From Terfezia claveryi (taxonomy: Eukaryota; Ascomycota; Pezizomycetes; Pezizales; Pezizaceae): DNA of 64,000 bases. The notes under the pieces were generated by a model, which was not told the DNA's origin, searched no databases, and saw only the letters and a list, made by a program, of their open reading frames with translations. The stretch's first letter is position 1. Each line of letters begins with the position of its first letter. The position numbers and the translations under genes are program-made. The stretch is from contig WHUX01000037.1 of the NCBI GenBank assembly GCA_015179025.1, positions 310,001 through 374,000 of the forward strand. The letters run 5' to 3'. Positions 51,665 to 62,693 of the stretch are shown in pieces.

Positions 51665-51895
51665 TGATGTTCTTTGACTAAATGTTGCTACAAAATTACC
51701 TTCATATTGGATACATCCCTATTTAGTACTTTTAATATCACTGTGGCCGCTATGGTGTTGTGGTAAATCCTTGTTGCTATCCATGACATTGAACAATTTA
51801 ATCCTATAATGGCTTGGTCTATTGTGATATCCAGTCTATACTGGTATGGACCGGGCCATACCAGTATGGCCCAAATCCCAGAACGGACCAGAACA
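51665..51895 (+). repeat. H module, copy 1
   Basis: It contains AAATGTTGCTACAAAATTA, CCCTATTTAGTACTTTTAAT, GTGGTAAATCCTTGTTGCTA and CATTGAACAATTTAATCC. It ends in a mirror of the A-module start (GGACCAGAACATATATAT). Other copies are at 54,605-54,855 and inverted at 55,015-55,240. Confidence 0.8.
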
Positions 51896-52180
51896 TATAT
51901 ATATATATGTAAGAAACTCATGCTTTTGGAGATATATATATAGATGTATGAGAAACTCGAGCTCGTGGAAATATAAGTATATATATATATACGAGAAATC
52001 TATGCATTTACGAGCTTATATATATATGTCTCCAAAAGGATGAGTTTCTCATACATATATATATAAGTCTCCAAAAGCACGAGTTTCTCGCATATATATA
52101 TATATATGTCTCCAAAAGCATGAGTTTCTCGCACATATATATATATACTTACGAATGTATGGATTTCTCACATATATATG
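51895..52180. repeat. TA-rich 37-bp minisatellite I1
   Basis: Units of GTCTCCAAAAGCATGAGTTT plus CTCGCA(TA)n, in both orientations within the array. They lie between the ends of H1 and A2, which are partial inverted copies of each other. Confidence 0.85.
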
Positions 52181-52690
52181 TTCTGGTCCATTCTGGGATT
52201 TCAGGCCATACCGGTATGGACTGGGCCGTTCTAGGATTGCCTGGGCCATACCGATATGGCCCCCCATACTGGCATGAACTGGGCCGTTATGAGATTGCGA
52301 GATTGCGAGATTACCCAGGCCATTCCAGGATAGCATAAATATTCATATCTTCTTATATTTCCTTATGCATTTGGCCTAACTAATGAAAATCATTTGATGC
52401 TATATTCCTAGATTCATGTCTACCTTAACCTCTACCCTCTACGCAGTCACCATCCCATTCCAAACTCCAATACAAATGGTCTCCCAGCATAGCCGCACTT
52501 GTCCTTGTAGTTCACCTGCATTATATGCATTTTGAAATAATCCATTTTATTCTCACGATTATCTAATAAGGCTATCTAACACACTGCATTCCAAAACCTC
52601 CATCTGTACCAGCCTTCACATCCGCATCCCTAGAATCCTAGATTCGCCATCCATATGAGCCTGCAATTCACTGTCCATATTAGCCTGGAT
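52180..52690 (+). repeat. A module, copy 2
   Basis: It matches A1 from TTCTGGTCC through TCTACCTTAACCTCTACCCT to GGATATCCACTGGAATTGAG, with small deletions. It carries CCATACCGGTATGG at 52,206-52,219. Confidence 0.85.
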
Positions 52691-53770
52691 ATCCACTGGA
52701 ATTGAGCAAGCAAATCAGCCTAGAATCGAGCGAGCAAATCAGCCTAGAATCGAGCGAGCAAATTAGCCTAGAATCGAGCGAGCAAATCAGCCTAGAATCG
52801 AGCAAGCAAATCAGCCTAGAATCGAGCGAGGAAATCAGCCTAGAATTGAGCGAGGAAACCAGCAGAGAATTGAGCAAGGATATCACCAAATCGAGCGACG
52901 AAATCAGCCTACAATCGAGTGAGCAAATCAGCATACAATCGAGCTAGCAAATCAGAGAGAAAATGAGCAAGTAAATCAGCCTAGAATCGAGCGAGGAAAT
53001 TAGCCTAGAATTGAGCGAGGAAATCAGCCTAGAATTGAGCGAGGAAATCAGTAGAGAATTAAACAAGGATATCACAGAATCAAGCGAGGAAATCAGCCTA
53101 CAATCGAGCGAGCAAATCAGTATACAATCGAGGGACCAAATCAGCGAGAAAATGAGCAAGCAAATCAGCCTAGAATCGAGCGAGGAAATCAGCCTATAAT
53201 TGAGCGAGGAAATCAGCAGAGAATTGAGCAAGGATATCACCGAATCGAGCTAGGAAATCAGCCTACAATCGAGCGAGCAAATCAGCATACAATCGAGTGA
53301 GCAAATCAGCAAGAAAATGAGCAAGCAAATCAGCCTAGAATCGAGCAAGGAAATCAGCGTAGAATTGAGTGAGGAAATCAGCAGAGAATTGAGCAAGAAT
53401 ATCACCGAATCGAGCGAGGAAATCAGCCTACAATCGAGCGAGCAAATCAGCATACAATCGAGCGAGCAAATCAGCGAGAAAATGAGCGAGGAAATTAGCA
53501 TAGAATCAAGTAAGGAAATCAGCGTAGAATTGAGCGAGGAAATCAGTAGAGAATTGAGCAAGGATATCACCGAATCGAGTGAGGAAATCAGCCTACAATC
53601 GAGCGAGCAAATCAGCTTACAATCGAGCGAGCAAATCAGCGAGAAAATGAGCGAGCAAACCAGCGTAGAATTGAGCAAGCAAATCAGCCTAGAATTGAGA
53701 GAGGAAATCAGCAGAGAATTGAGCAAGGAAATCACCACTGGTATAGAATCGAGCGAGGAAATCAGTCTAG
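52690..53770 (+). repeat. 24-bp minisatellite array B2 with 165-bp higher-order repeat
   Basis: About 45 units. From about 53,000 they are organised into a higher-order period of 165 bp, made of six 24-bp units and one 21-bp unit. This is seen in recurrence of the translated phrases EISRELSK-(D/N)ITESSE, QISIQSSE and QISEKMS. A TAG near 52,945, a TAA near 53,197 and a TAG near 53,250 interrupt the frame. Confidence 0.9.
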
Positions 53771-54190
53771 AATATTATGTCAAAAGGCAAAACGAGTTAC
53801 CCCAGTTCACTATACTCCGAGCGCCATTACACTACTTCTTAGGTCCCCCTTGTTGTAGACTTGTAGTTTGGTGGAGATATAATGAACTATAGTATTAAGG
53901 AATGGATACCCGACAACCCTGCTCTCAGTCCACCGACAGTGATATTAAGGCAATTAACTTCTTGCCTCCACTGGGAAATAAACATAAACCGTAAAGTAAA
54001 GAACTTACAACTGCGCTATGCCTACTGTCAGTTTCAAACACTATAGTACTATATTCTGCTAAAACTCATTACTTTTTCTACTTGCCAATTCAATTGTAGA
54101 AACAGGTGCATAGAGATAGGAAACATACAGCACATAGAGACAGGAAACATACAGCGACAGGAAACATACAGTAGCATGAATATTTGGTCA
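53770..54190 (+). repeat. J module, copy 1, with tRNA-like A box only
   Basis: On the minus strand, 54,020-54,003 reads CATAGCGCAGTTGTAAGTTC, close to a Pol III A box. The B-box segment present in the other copy is missing (GGGAAATAAAC at about 53,973). The rest matches 57,890-58,315. Confidence 0.7.
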
Positions 54191-54610
54191 CTCTATATGC
54201 CAGCCTAGATATTTGCTCACCCTATATGCTAGCTTGGATATTTGCTCGTTCTACATGCTAGCCTGGATATTCGTTCACACTATATATCGGCCTGGATATT
54301 CACTCACTCTACATGTCAGCCTAAATATTCGCTTGCTCTATATATTAGCCTGGATATTCTCTCGCTCAATATGCCTGCCTAAATATTCACTCGCCCCATA
54401 TATTAGCCTGGATATTTGCTTGCTTTATATATCAGCCTGGATATTTGCTTGCCCCAGATATCAGCCTAGATATTTGCTGGCCCTAGATATTAGCTTGGAT
54501 AACCCCCTCTGGTGAGCCTGCATATTCCCCCTATATCAGCCTGGATATTTGCTCGCTCTATATGCCAGCCTAGATATTCGCTCATCCTAGATATTAGCCT
54601 GGATATTAGC
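54190..54610 (+). repeat. 29-bp minisatellite K1
   Basis: About fifteen units of the form TAGCCTGGATATTCGCTCGC plus TCTATATA(T). The second array is at 58,315-58,975. Confidence 0.85.
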
Positions 54611-55240
54611 TACCAAATGTTGCTACAAAATTAGCTTCATATTGGATATGTCCCTATTTAGTAATTTTAATGTCGCTGTGGCTGCTGTGGCCACTGTGAT
54701 TGTGGTAAATCCTTGTTGCTATCCGTGACATTGAACAATTTAATCCCGTAATGGCCTGGTCCATTGCGATATCTAGCCATACCATAACGGCCTGGTCCAT
54801 TGCGATATCCAGTCCATACCAGTATGGACCAGATCCTGGAACAGACCAGAACATATACATATATGTCTCCAAAAGTATGAGTTTTTCATATATATATATA
54901 TATATGCTTGTGAATCTATGGATTTCTCGCATATATATATACATGTCTCCAAAAGCATGAGTTTCTCACATATTTATATATATATACCCACGAATATATA
55001 GATTTCTTGCATATATATGTTCTGGTCCGTTCCGGGATCCGGTCCATACCGGTATGGCCCGGTCCATACCGGTATGGACTGGATATCGCAATGGACCAGG
55101 CCGTTACGGGATTAAATTGTTCAATATCATGGATAGCAACAAGGATTTACCACAACACCACAGTGGCCACAGCGACATTAAAAGTACTAAATAGGGACAT
55201 ATCCGATATGAAGGTAATTTTGTAGCAACATTTGGTAAAA
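54605..55240. repeat. Inverted duplication of module H around a TA-rich core
   Basis: H (54,605-54,855) and its reverse complement (55,015-55,240) are separated by about 160 bp of the I minisatellite. Matching pairs include CATATTGGATATGTCCCTAT with ATAGGGACATATCCGATATG, and TGTGGTAAATCCTTGTTGC with GCAACAAGGATTTACCACA. Four CCATAC-type palindromes sit near the core. Confidence 0.85.
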
Positions 55241-55555
55241 GAACATCGGAGATAACATAAGTGACCTATCGAAGAAAATACTCAGTAGAGGTATACCCGA
55301 AATGAAGGTTATTATGTAGAGAAACATTAGGTCAAAGAACAAGAGGTTGTAGCATGCGCAATAGTAGCCTTTAAAGATCACGATACCATAACTTCTTTGC
55401 AACAAACACAAGTGTTTTAACCATTGCTTTGCTTAATTACACTCTTACCGGTCTCTACAATATTACACTCTTACCACCAGTGGAAGCATGCAAAACACCA
55501 TTATCTAGAGCCAGCTGAATTGCATGCATATATGGAGGCCGAAAAGCCATTATTT
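55240..55555. other. Spacer inside the repeat region
   Basis: It repeats ATGAAGGTAATTTTGTAG and ATGAAGGTTATTATGTAG phrases and the word ACTCTTACC, then enters the inverted C module. No gene. Confidence 0.45.
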
Positions 55556-55800
55556 CTATATGTTTGTCTTCTCATTCGTTTCCCATATATGGGTATTTCC
55601 TCTTTTGTGCTAGGTTTTGCCAATTGCAGGAGGAGCCCCAACCGACGCGGCGGGATGATTGTAGGTAAGACATGTAATCTGGTTTTAAGACAGCGCCAGT
55701 CGATCTAATAGCTGGCGGCAAGACATGACAAGTCCCTATTTCTAAGGTGTGCCCGGCTGGGACTTAGAGCTTTTCTCCTGTTCATTCCTTCCAAATAATT
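55555..55800 (-). repeat. C module, inverted copy
   Basis: It is the reverse complement of 50,516-50,760, including GCTAGGTTTTGCCAATTGCA and GGGACTTAGAGCTTTTCTCC. Confidence 0.8.
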
Positions 55801-56430
55801 TTGCTCACTCAATTCTACCTGGTTTGCTCACTCATTTTCTCGCTCATTTTCTCGCTGATTTGCTTGCTCGATTATAGGCTGATTTGCTCGCTCGATTGTA
55901 TGCTGATTTGCTTCCTTGATTCTAGGCTGATTTGCTCACTCGATTATATACTGATTTGCTCGCTCGATTATATGCTGATTTGCTCGCTCGATTATATGCT
56001 GATTTGCTCGCTCGATTATATGCTGATTTGCTCACTCGATTCTAGGCTGATTTGCTCGCTCGATTATATGCTGATTTGCTCACTCGATTATATGCTGATT
56101 TGCTCTCTCGATTCTAGGCTGATTTCCTTGCTCGATTCTATGCCAGTGGTGATTTCCTTGCTCAATTCTCTGCTGATTTCCTTTCTCAATTCTAGGCTGA
56201 TTTGCTTGCTCGATTCTACGCTGGTTTGCACGCTCATTTTCTCGCTGATTTGCTTGCTCGAATCTAGGCTGATTTGCTCGCTCGATTGTATGCTGATTTG
56301 CTCGCTCGATTGTAGACTGATTTCCTCGCTCTATTCGGTGATATCCTTGCTCAATTCTCTACTGATTTCCTCGCTCAATTCTAGGCTGATTTCCTCGCTC
56401 GATTCTAGGCTGAGTTGCTTGCTCAATTCT
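55800..56430 (-). repeat. 24-bp minisatellite array B (inverted)
   Basis: About 26 units of TGCTCGCTCGATTCTAGGCTGATT type, the reverse complement of B1, B2, B3 and B4. It runs directly into the inverted A module. Confidence 0.9.
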
Positions 56431-57515
56431 AGTGGATATCCAGGTTAATATGGACAGTGAATTGCAGGCTCATATGGACGGCGAATCTAGGATTCTAGGG
56501 ATGCGAATGTGAAGGCTGGTACAGATGGGGGTTTTGGGGTGCAGCGTGTTAGATAGCCTTATTAGATAATTGTAAGAATTAAATGGATTATTTCAAAATG
56601 CATATAATGCAGGTGAACTACAAGAACAAGCGCAGTAGTGCGGGCACAGATATGCTGGGAGACCATTTGCATTGGATTCTGGAATGGGATGGTGATTGCG
56701 TAGAGGGTAGAGGTTAAGGTAGACATGAATCTAGGAATATGGCATCAAATGATTTACGTTGGTTAGGCCAAATAAGTTGGGTGTGTGTAAGGAAATATAA
56801 GAAGATATGAATATTTATACCATCCCGGAACAGCCTGGGTAATCTCGCAATCTCACAACAGCCCAGTCTATACCGGTATGGGAGGCCATACTGGTATGGC
56901 TCGGGCAATCCTGGAACGGCCCGATCTATACCGGTATGGCCTGGAATCCCAGAACGGACCAGAACATATATATATGTCTCCAAAAGTACGAGTTTCTTGC
57001 ACATATATATATGTTCTGGTCCGTTCCGGAATTCCAGGCCATACTAGTATGGACTGGGCCATTCTAGGATTGCTCGAGCCATACCGGTATGGCCCCCCAT
57101 ACTGGTATGGACCGGGCCGTTGCGAGATTGCGAGATTACCCAGGCTGTTCTGGGATAGCATAAATATTCATATCATCTTATATTTCATTACACATTTGGC
57201 CTAACTAACGTAAATCATTTGATGCTATATTCCTAAATTCATGTCTACCTTAACCTCTACCCTCTACGCAGTCACCATCCCATTCCAAACTCCAACACAA
57301 ATGGTCTTCCAGTATAGCCACACTTGTTCTTGTAGTTTACCTGCATTATATGCATTTTGAAATAATCCATTTTATTCTCACGATTATCAAATAAGGCTAT
57401 CTAATACTCTGCGCCCCAAAACCACCATCTGTACCAGCCTTCACATCCATATCCCTAGAATCCTAGATTCACCATCCATATGAGCCTGCAATTTACAGTC
57501 AATATTAGCTTGAAT
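56430..57515. repeat. Inverted duplication of module A around a TA-rich core
   Basis: The inverted copy (56,430-56,975) and the direct copy (57,012-57,515) of A face each other across about 40 bp of TA-rich I sequence with a single 37-bp-type unit. Arms are about 500 bp and match through ATCATTTGATGC, GTAGACATGAAT and CATTATATGCATTTTGAAAT pairs. Confidence 0.88.
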
Positions 57516-57890
57516 ATCCGCTAGAATTGAGCAAGTAAATTAGCCTAGAATTGAGGGAGCAAATTAGCCTAGGATCGAGCGAGCAAATTAGCCTAGAATC
57601 AAGCAAGTAAATCAGCCTAGAATCGAGCGTGGAAATTAGCCTAGAATTGAGCGAGGAAATCAGCAGAGAATTGAGTAAGGATATCACCGAATCGAGTGAG
57701 GAAATCAGCCTACAATTGAGTGAGCAAATCAGGATACAATCGAGCAAGCAAATCAGCAAGAAAATAAGCAAGCAAACAAGTATAGAATTGAGCAAGCAAA
57801 TCAGCCTAGAATTGAGAGAGGAAATCAGCAGAGAATTGAGCAAAGAAATCACCACTGGCATAGAATCGAGTGAGGAAATCATTCTAGAAT
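57515..57890 (+). repeat. 24-bp minisatellite array B3
   Basis: About 15 units, same register as the others, ending in the same ATCACCACTGG(C/T)ATAGAATCGAG transition to module J as B2. Confidence 0.9.
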
Positions 57891-58315
57891 CTTATGTCAA
57901 AAGGCAAAACGAGTTACTCCAGTTCACTATACTCTGAGTGCCATCACACTACTTCTTAGGTCACCCTCGTTGTAGACTTATGGTTTGGTGGAGATATAAT
58001 AAACTGGAGTATTAAGGAATAAATACCCAACAACCCTGCTCCCAGTCCACCAACAGTGATATTAAGGCAATTAACTTCTTACCTCCATTAGGAATCGAAC
58101 TCGGGCCCTCAATAAATAAACATAAACCATAAAGTAAAGAACTTACCACTGCGCTATACCTACTGTCACTTTCAAACACTCTAGTACTATATTCTGCTAA
58201 AACTCATTACTTTTTCTACTTGCTAATTCAATTGTAGAGATAGGTGTATAGAGATAGGAAACATACAGCACATAGAGACAGGAAACATACAGCGATAGGA
58301 AACATACAGTAGCAT
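57890..58315 (+). repeat. J module, copy 2, with tRNA-like A and B boxes (possible SINE)
   Basis: On the minus strand, 58,162-58,088 contains GGTATAGCGCAGTGGTAAGT (A box) and, 35-40 nt later, GAGTTCGATTCCTAATGG (B box). The spacing is that of a tRNA gene, but I cannot fold a good acceptor stem, so it looks like a tRNA-derived SINE head rather than a working tRNA. Confidence 0.6.
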
Positions 58316-58975
58316 AGATATTTGCTCACTCTATATACTAGCCTAGATATTTGCTCACTTTATATACTAGCTTGGATATTTGCTCGTTCTATATACTAGC
58401 TTGGATATTTGTTCACTCTATATATCGGCCTGGATATTCACTTGCTCTACATGTTAGCCTGAATATTTGCTTGCTCTATATATTAGCCTGAATATTCGCT
58501 CATTCAATTTGCCTGCCTGGATATTCACTCACCCTATATATCAGCCTGGATATTTGCTCACCCTATATATTAGCCTGAATATTTGCTCGCCCCAAATATT
58601 AGCCTGGATATTTGCTGGCCCTAGATATTAGCCTGAATAACCCCCTCCAGTGAGCCTGCATATTCCCCCTATATTAGCCTGGATATTTGCTCGCTCTATA
58701 TGCCAGCCTGGATATTTGCTAGCTCTATATGCCAGCTTAGATATTTGCTCGCTCTATATGCCAGCCTAGATATTCGCTCACCCTGGATATCAGCCTAAAT
58801 ATTAGCTCGCCCTAGATATCAGCCTACATAGTCGCTCACCCTAGATATTAGCCTGAATATTCACTCGTTCCATATGCCAGCCTGAATATTCGCTCGCTCT
58901 ATATATTAGCCTGGATATTCGCTCACTCTACATATTAGCTTGGATATTCGCTGGCTTTATATGTTAGCCTAGATA
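58315..58975 (+). repeat. 29-bp minisatellite K2
   Basis: About 22 units of TAGCCTGGATATTTGCTCGC plus a TCTATATA(T) tail, with a short non-canonical stretch (GAATAACCCCCTCCAGTGAG) that also occurs in K1. Confidence 0.85.
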
Positions 58976-59450
58976 TACGCTAGAATTGAGCAAGCAAATT
59001 AGCCTAGAATCGAGCAAGCAAATCAGTCTAGAATCGAGTGAGAAAATTAGCCTAGGATCGAGCGAGCAAATCAGCCTAGAATCGAGGAAGCAAATTATCT
59101 TAGAATTGAGTGAGGAAATCAGCCTAGAATTGAGCAAGGAAATTAGCAGAGAATTGAGCAAGGATATCACCGAATCGAGCAAGCAAATCAGCCTAGAATT
59201 GAGTGAGCAAATCAGCATATAATCGAGTGAGCAAATCAGCATATAATTGAGTGAGCAAATCAGTATATAATGGAGCGAGCAAATCAGCATACCATGGAGC
59301 GAGCAAATCAGCCTAGAATCGAGCAAGTAAATCAGTGAGAAAATGAGCGAGCAAATGAGTGAGAAAATGAGCAAGAAAATGAGTGAGCAAATGAGTGAGA
59401 AAATGAGCGAGCAAATGAGCGAGAAAATGATCTAGCAAACTAGAGTAGAA
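58975..59450 (+). repeat. 24-bp minisatellite array B4
   Basis: About 19 units. The final part degenerates to 12-bp AAAATGAGCGAG steps. It leads into module C as in copy 1. Confidence 0.88.
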
Positions 59451-59935
59451 TTGAGTGAGCAAAATTATTTGGAAGGAATGAACAGGAGAAAAGCTCTAAG
59501 TCCCAGCTGGGTACACCTTGGAAATAGGGACTTGCCGTGTCTTGCCACCAGCCATTACAGTTAGATCGACTGGCTCTGCCTTAAAACCAGATTATATATC
59601 TTACCTACAATCATCTTGCCACATCGGTTGGGGCTCTTTCTGCAATTGGCAAAACCTAGCACAAAGGAGGAAATACTCATATATGGGAAATGAATGAGAA
59701 GACAAATATATAGAAATTATGGCTTTTTGGCCTCTATATATGCATGTAATTCATACTTCTGCTGGCTCTAGATATTGGTGTTTTGCATACTTCCACTGGT
59801 ACTATATACTGGTGTTTTGCATGCTTCCGCTAGCGCTATATATTAGTGTTTTTCATGCTTCCACTGGCTCTGTATATTGGTTTTTTCATGCTTTTGCTAG
59901 CTCTAGATATTGGTGTGTTTCATACTAGGAAGTAT
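59450..59935 (+). repeat. C module copy 3 and D2 array
   Basis: Same order as at 50,516-50,990: the C module (GAGCAAAATTATTTGGAAGG, GGGACTTGCCGTG, GCAAAACCTAGCACAAAGG), then five or so 33-bp D units (TTCTGCTGGCTCTAGATATT and variants). Confidence 0.8.
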
Positions 59936-60084
59936 GATGGAAGTGGACGCTACGTGACATAGACTGAGGCAGATGATTTCTCTGTAGAAGTGGTGATTCT
60001 AGGCGATTAGTATTTTCAGGGAATATAAGAAATCTTCTACTCTGAGCATTGTATTAACAGACCAGAATATATATATAAGAAAAG

Positions 60085-60300
60085 CCTTGCCATCTCCTAC
60101 TTGCTCAATCCTCTGCTTGCTCAATCCCCCACTTGCTCAATCCCCATACCCACTTGCTCAATCCCCCGCTTGCTCAATCCTCATACTACCCACTTGCTCA
60201 ATCCCCCACTTGCTCAATCCTCATACCCACTTGCTCAATTCCCCGCTTGCTCAATTCTCATACCTACTTGCTCAATCCCCTGCTTGCTTAATATCCTGCT
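60085..60300 (+). repeat. About 16-bp CTTGCTCAATCCCCCA array F2
   Basis: About thirteen units, cleaner than F1, ending at GCTTAATATCCTGCTAGCTC just after the integrase stop codon on the minus strand. Confidence 0.85.
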
Positions 60301-60301
60301 A

Positions 60302-61693
60302 GCTCTTATATTGAATTCATACATGAGTGCGGCCCTGATCCAGTATGACAATAGGCAGTACATGAATGTCCTTCTTTTTTGCATTGGCAGCGACGGTCAG
60401 AACATAGGCCTTTGCATTTGCAGTGAACTATAGATCCAGCAGAGGCAAGACGTGCAACTTTATGCAGTAACTTTGGTTTTTGACTTTGCTATTTTAATGG
60501 AATAGACTCAAGGTAGGCTGGTCTAATACTGGAAGAAAGCCACTCCAATTCGCTAGTGGGATAGTATCGATCTAACAGGCCATATTCACTATATAGCTGA
60601 TATTGTTCAGGATGAGGCTTGAAAACAACTCTACAAAAAATTTAGTAATGGTCGGTAGAAGCTCGATCAATACCAGGAATTTATAAGCTAACGAGATCAC
60701 CTATTATGAAGGTATCTATTTTGTACTGTTGAATATATCGATTTGCCATTTTCTTTTGAGCTGTTGCAGTACGTTTGTGGACTTTTGCTAGCATAATATC
60801 GGTACTGCAAGTGGGAAGTTTAAGTTAAACAGAAGTAGATTGACTCGAAGGTTCAATCAAACTGTTTTCCTCGTCATCCTCTTCCTCCTCATTCTCTTCA
60901 TTATCCTTCTCTTGCTCATCCTCTTCCTCATCATCTTCTTCCTCTTCCTCCTCCTCCTCCCCCTCCTCCTCATCCTCCTCCTCCTCTTCATTATCCTCAT
61001 CCTTTACTTCCTTATTATCATTCTCTACTTCTTTATTATTTGCATCTAGGATTAGAGATAAATAACCTGGAAGATAATGTACTTTTTGTTTAAATATAAC
61101 TTCATATGGACTATATCCAGTTGTCAAGTGAATCTAATATTATTAGTTTTATTATTATAAAACCAGCCTGAGTATTAGAAATGATTACTTACTTGTTGAT
61201 TCATTGCTAAAATTATAATAGGTAAAATCTGTGCCCATTGATTATTACCTGATTTAGCGTTGGCTATTCGAATCTTCTGCTTTAGAACAGCATTTGCTTG
61301 TTCTATCAATGCTTGTATTTGAGGATGGCGTAGACGTCCTCATATTAAAGAAATTCTATGATATTCTATAATAACAAGTACTTCACCTTTAAACTTATTA
61401 CTATTGTCGCATTGAAGAATTTTTGGTGGACCAAATTGTCCAATCCACATGAGAAGGATATTAGCAACTTTAGTACTTTCCTTAGACTTTAAAGGATAAG
61501 CACTAGAAAATTTACTAAAATGATCGCGAATATGTAAAATCCATTGGTATTCTCTATCTGGATCAGCTTGCATATCGATTAGATCAATTTGTACTCGTTC
61601 CCAAAGATTATTAACAATGATTGGTTGTAGTGGACCACTACTTTGACTTGGTTTATTATGTGCACATAGTTGACAATGCTGTAACAGTTCCAT
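60302..61693 (-). pseudogene. Broken transposon integrase (KRBA2-like, rve core) with acidic insert and Cys-rich tail
   Basis: Minus strand. A zinc-binding-like start (LLQHCQLCAHNKPSQSS) leads to the rve catalytic core: VQIDLIDMQADPDREYQWIL, IRDHFSKFSSAYPLKSKES and FGPPKILQCDNSNKFKGEVL. D in QIDL, D in QCDN and a following E fit the D-D-E triad. Downstream are RLRHPQIQALIEQANAVLKQ, TTGYSPYEVIFKQKVHY, a run of about 60 mostly Glu/Asp residues, HKRTATAQKKMANRYIQQYK and a final Cys-rich CKCKGLCSDRRCQCKKEG-type tail. It is interrupted by TGA at 61,340-61,342 and TAA at about 60,681-60,683; other breaks are likely. A GT-AG interval at 61,192-61,134 may be a real intron. The upstream part is missing. 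It is a relic, not a working enzyme. Confidence 0.75.
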
Positions 61694-61744
61694 AACCTAT
61701 ACCAAATATTAATATTAATATATACTAAGTACATCAGCAAAAAA

Positions 61745-62045
61745 AAATGGGCGTCAGGACATACCACCAAGCGTCCAGACGTGAGTTTGCATCCTGTGCG
61801 TCCTGTGCGTCTGGACGCACTAGAATGTTGCCCCCTCGCCTGTGACGCAACACCAATGCTGGGCAGTTGCTCTCGCATCTGGATGCACTGGAACGTTGCC
61901 CCCTCGTCTGGGACGCAACACTAATACTGGGCAGTTGATCTCGCATGTGAGACGCACTGGGATGTTGCCCCCGTGCCTGGGACGCAAGCATACATGCAAC
62001 CTTTGTCCCGACGCACTTGGTGGGTAAACACAACCCGCTTACAGC
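61745..62045. repeat. GGACGC-rich block with 68-bp tandem repeat
   Basis: Copies of a 68/69-bp unit begin at 61,814, 61,882 and 61,951 (GACGCACT, GTTGCCCCC, CTGGGCAGTTG). The block precedes the L arm exactly as the GGACGC segment at 48,520 precedes L copy 1. Confidence 0.8.
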
Positions 62046-62114
62046 TTGCATCTGCTACGTTCTTACACCAGCCAGCTATGTAGCCGGGTTTGCAACCTTT
62101 GAATATGCATGCAG

Positions 62115-62693
62115 CAGAAATATTCATTGTATTCGCCAATTATTATATACACAAAGAGGTATTTAGCAATAGATATGTACACGGAACATGTGTGCAGCAA
62201 TACTCGCTCTAACCCTTGGCCTAAGCTTCACTCTAACTCTCGTTGTATCCATCGCTCTAACTCTCACTCTACCAACCAGACTACTCTCGCTCTACCAACC
62301 AGACTACTCTCGCTCTAATGCTCACTCTAATTCTCGCTCTAAGCTCTCTCTAATACTCGCTGTAATATGCTGGGAATAACGAGCAAAGGGAAAAAGCGCG
62401 GGGAAGGGAAGTATATATACAGGAAAACCATAGTTGCCAAGGCCGACTGCTAAGGCCGACAATTTAGACTTTCCGAAGACAATGAGATAGGGGATAATAA
62501 GAGAAGTGGCACGACAGTGATCAATGGCGCTCAGCCCCCCTTTCGTACGCGGGTGCCGTACTACTCAATGCCTGGCCTGGTAATAGTCATATTGGGAAAT
62601 CGTAGTCGTGGTACTGCGAACGAGACAAGTACTGCGATATGTGCGGAGTTCACGCTTTGTGATATATCCCGTAGGCATTCATGCATTCACGGG
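62115..62693 (+). repeat. Left arm (L module) of the terminal inverted duplication
   Basis: From CATTGTATTCGCCAATTATT to GCATTCATGCATTCACGGGC. It pairs with 63,440-64,000 as reverse complement with few changes (for example GTAGGCATTCATGC versus GCATGCATGAATTCCAAC). Confidence 0.9.

Noticed and set aside
58088..58162. Functional tRNA gene
   Set aside because: A and B boxes are present but no convincing acceptor stem or anticodon arm can be drawn; a SINE head is more likely.
50014..59374. Long open frames of repeating octapeptides on both strands
   Set aside because: They arise because the unit is 24 bp and lacks stops in several frames. Stops fall at different places in each copy and no start context or flanking domain is conserved.
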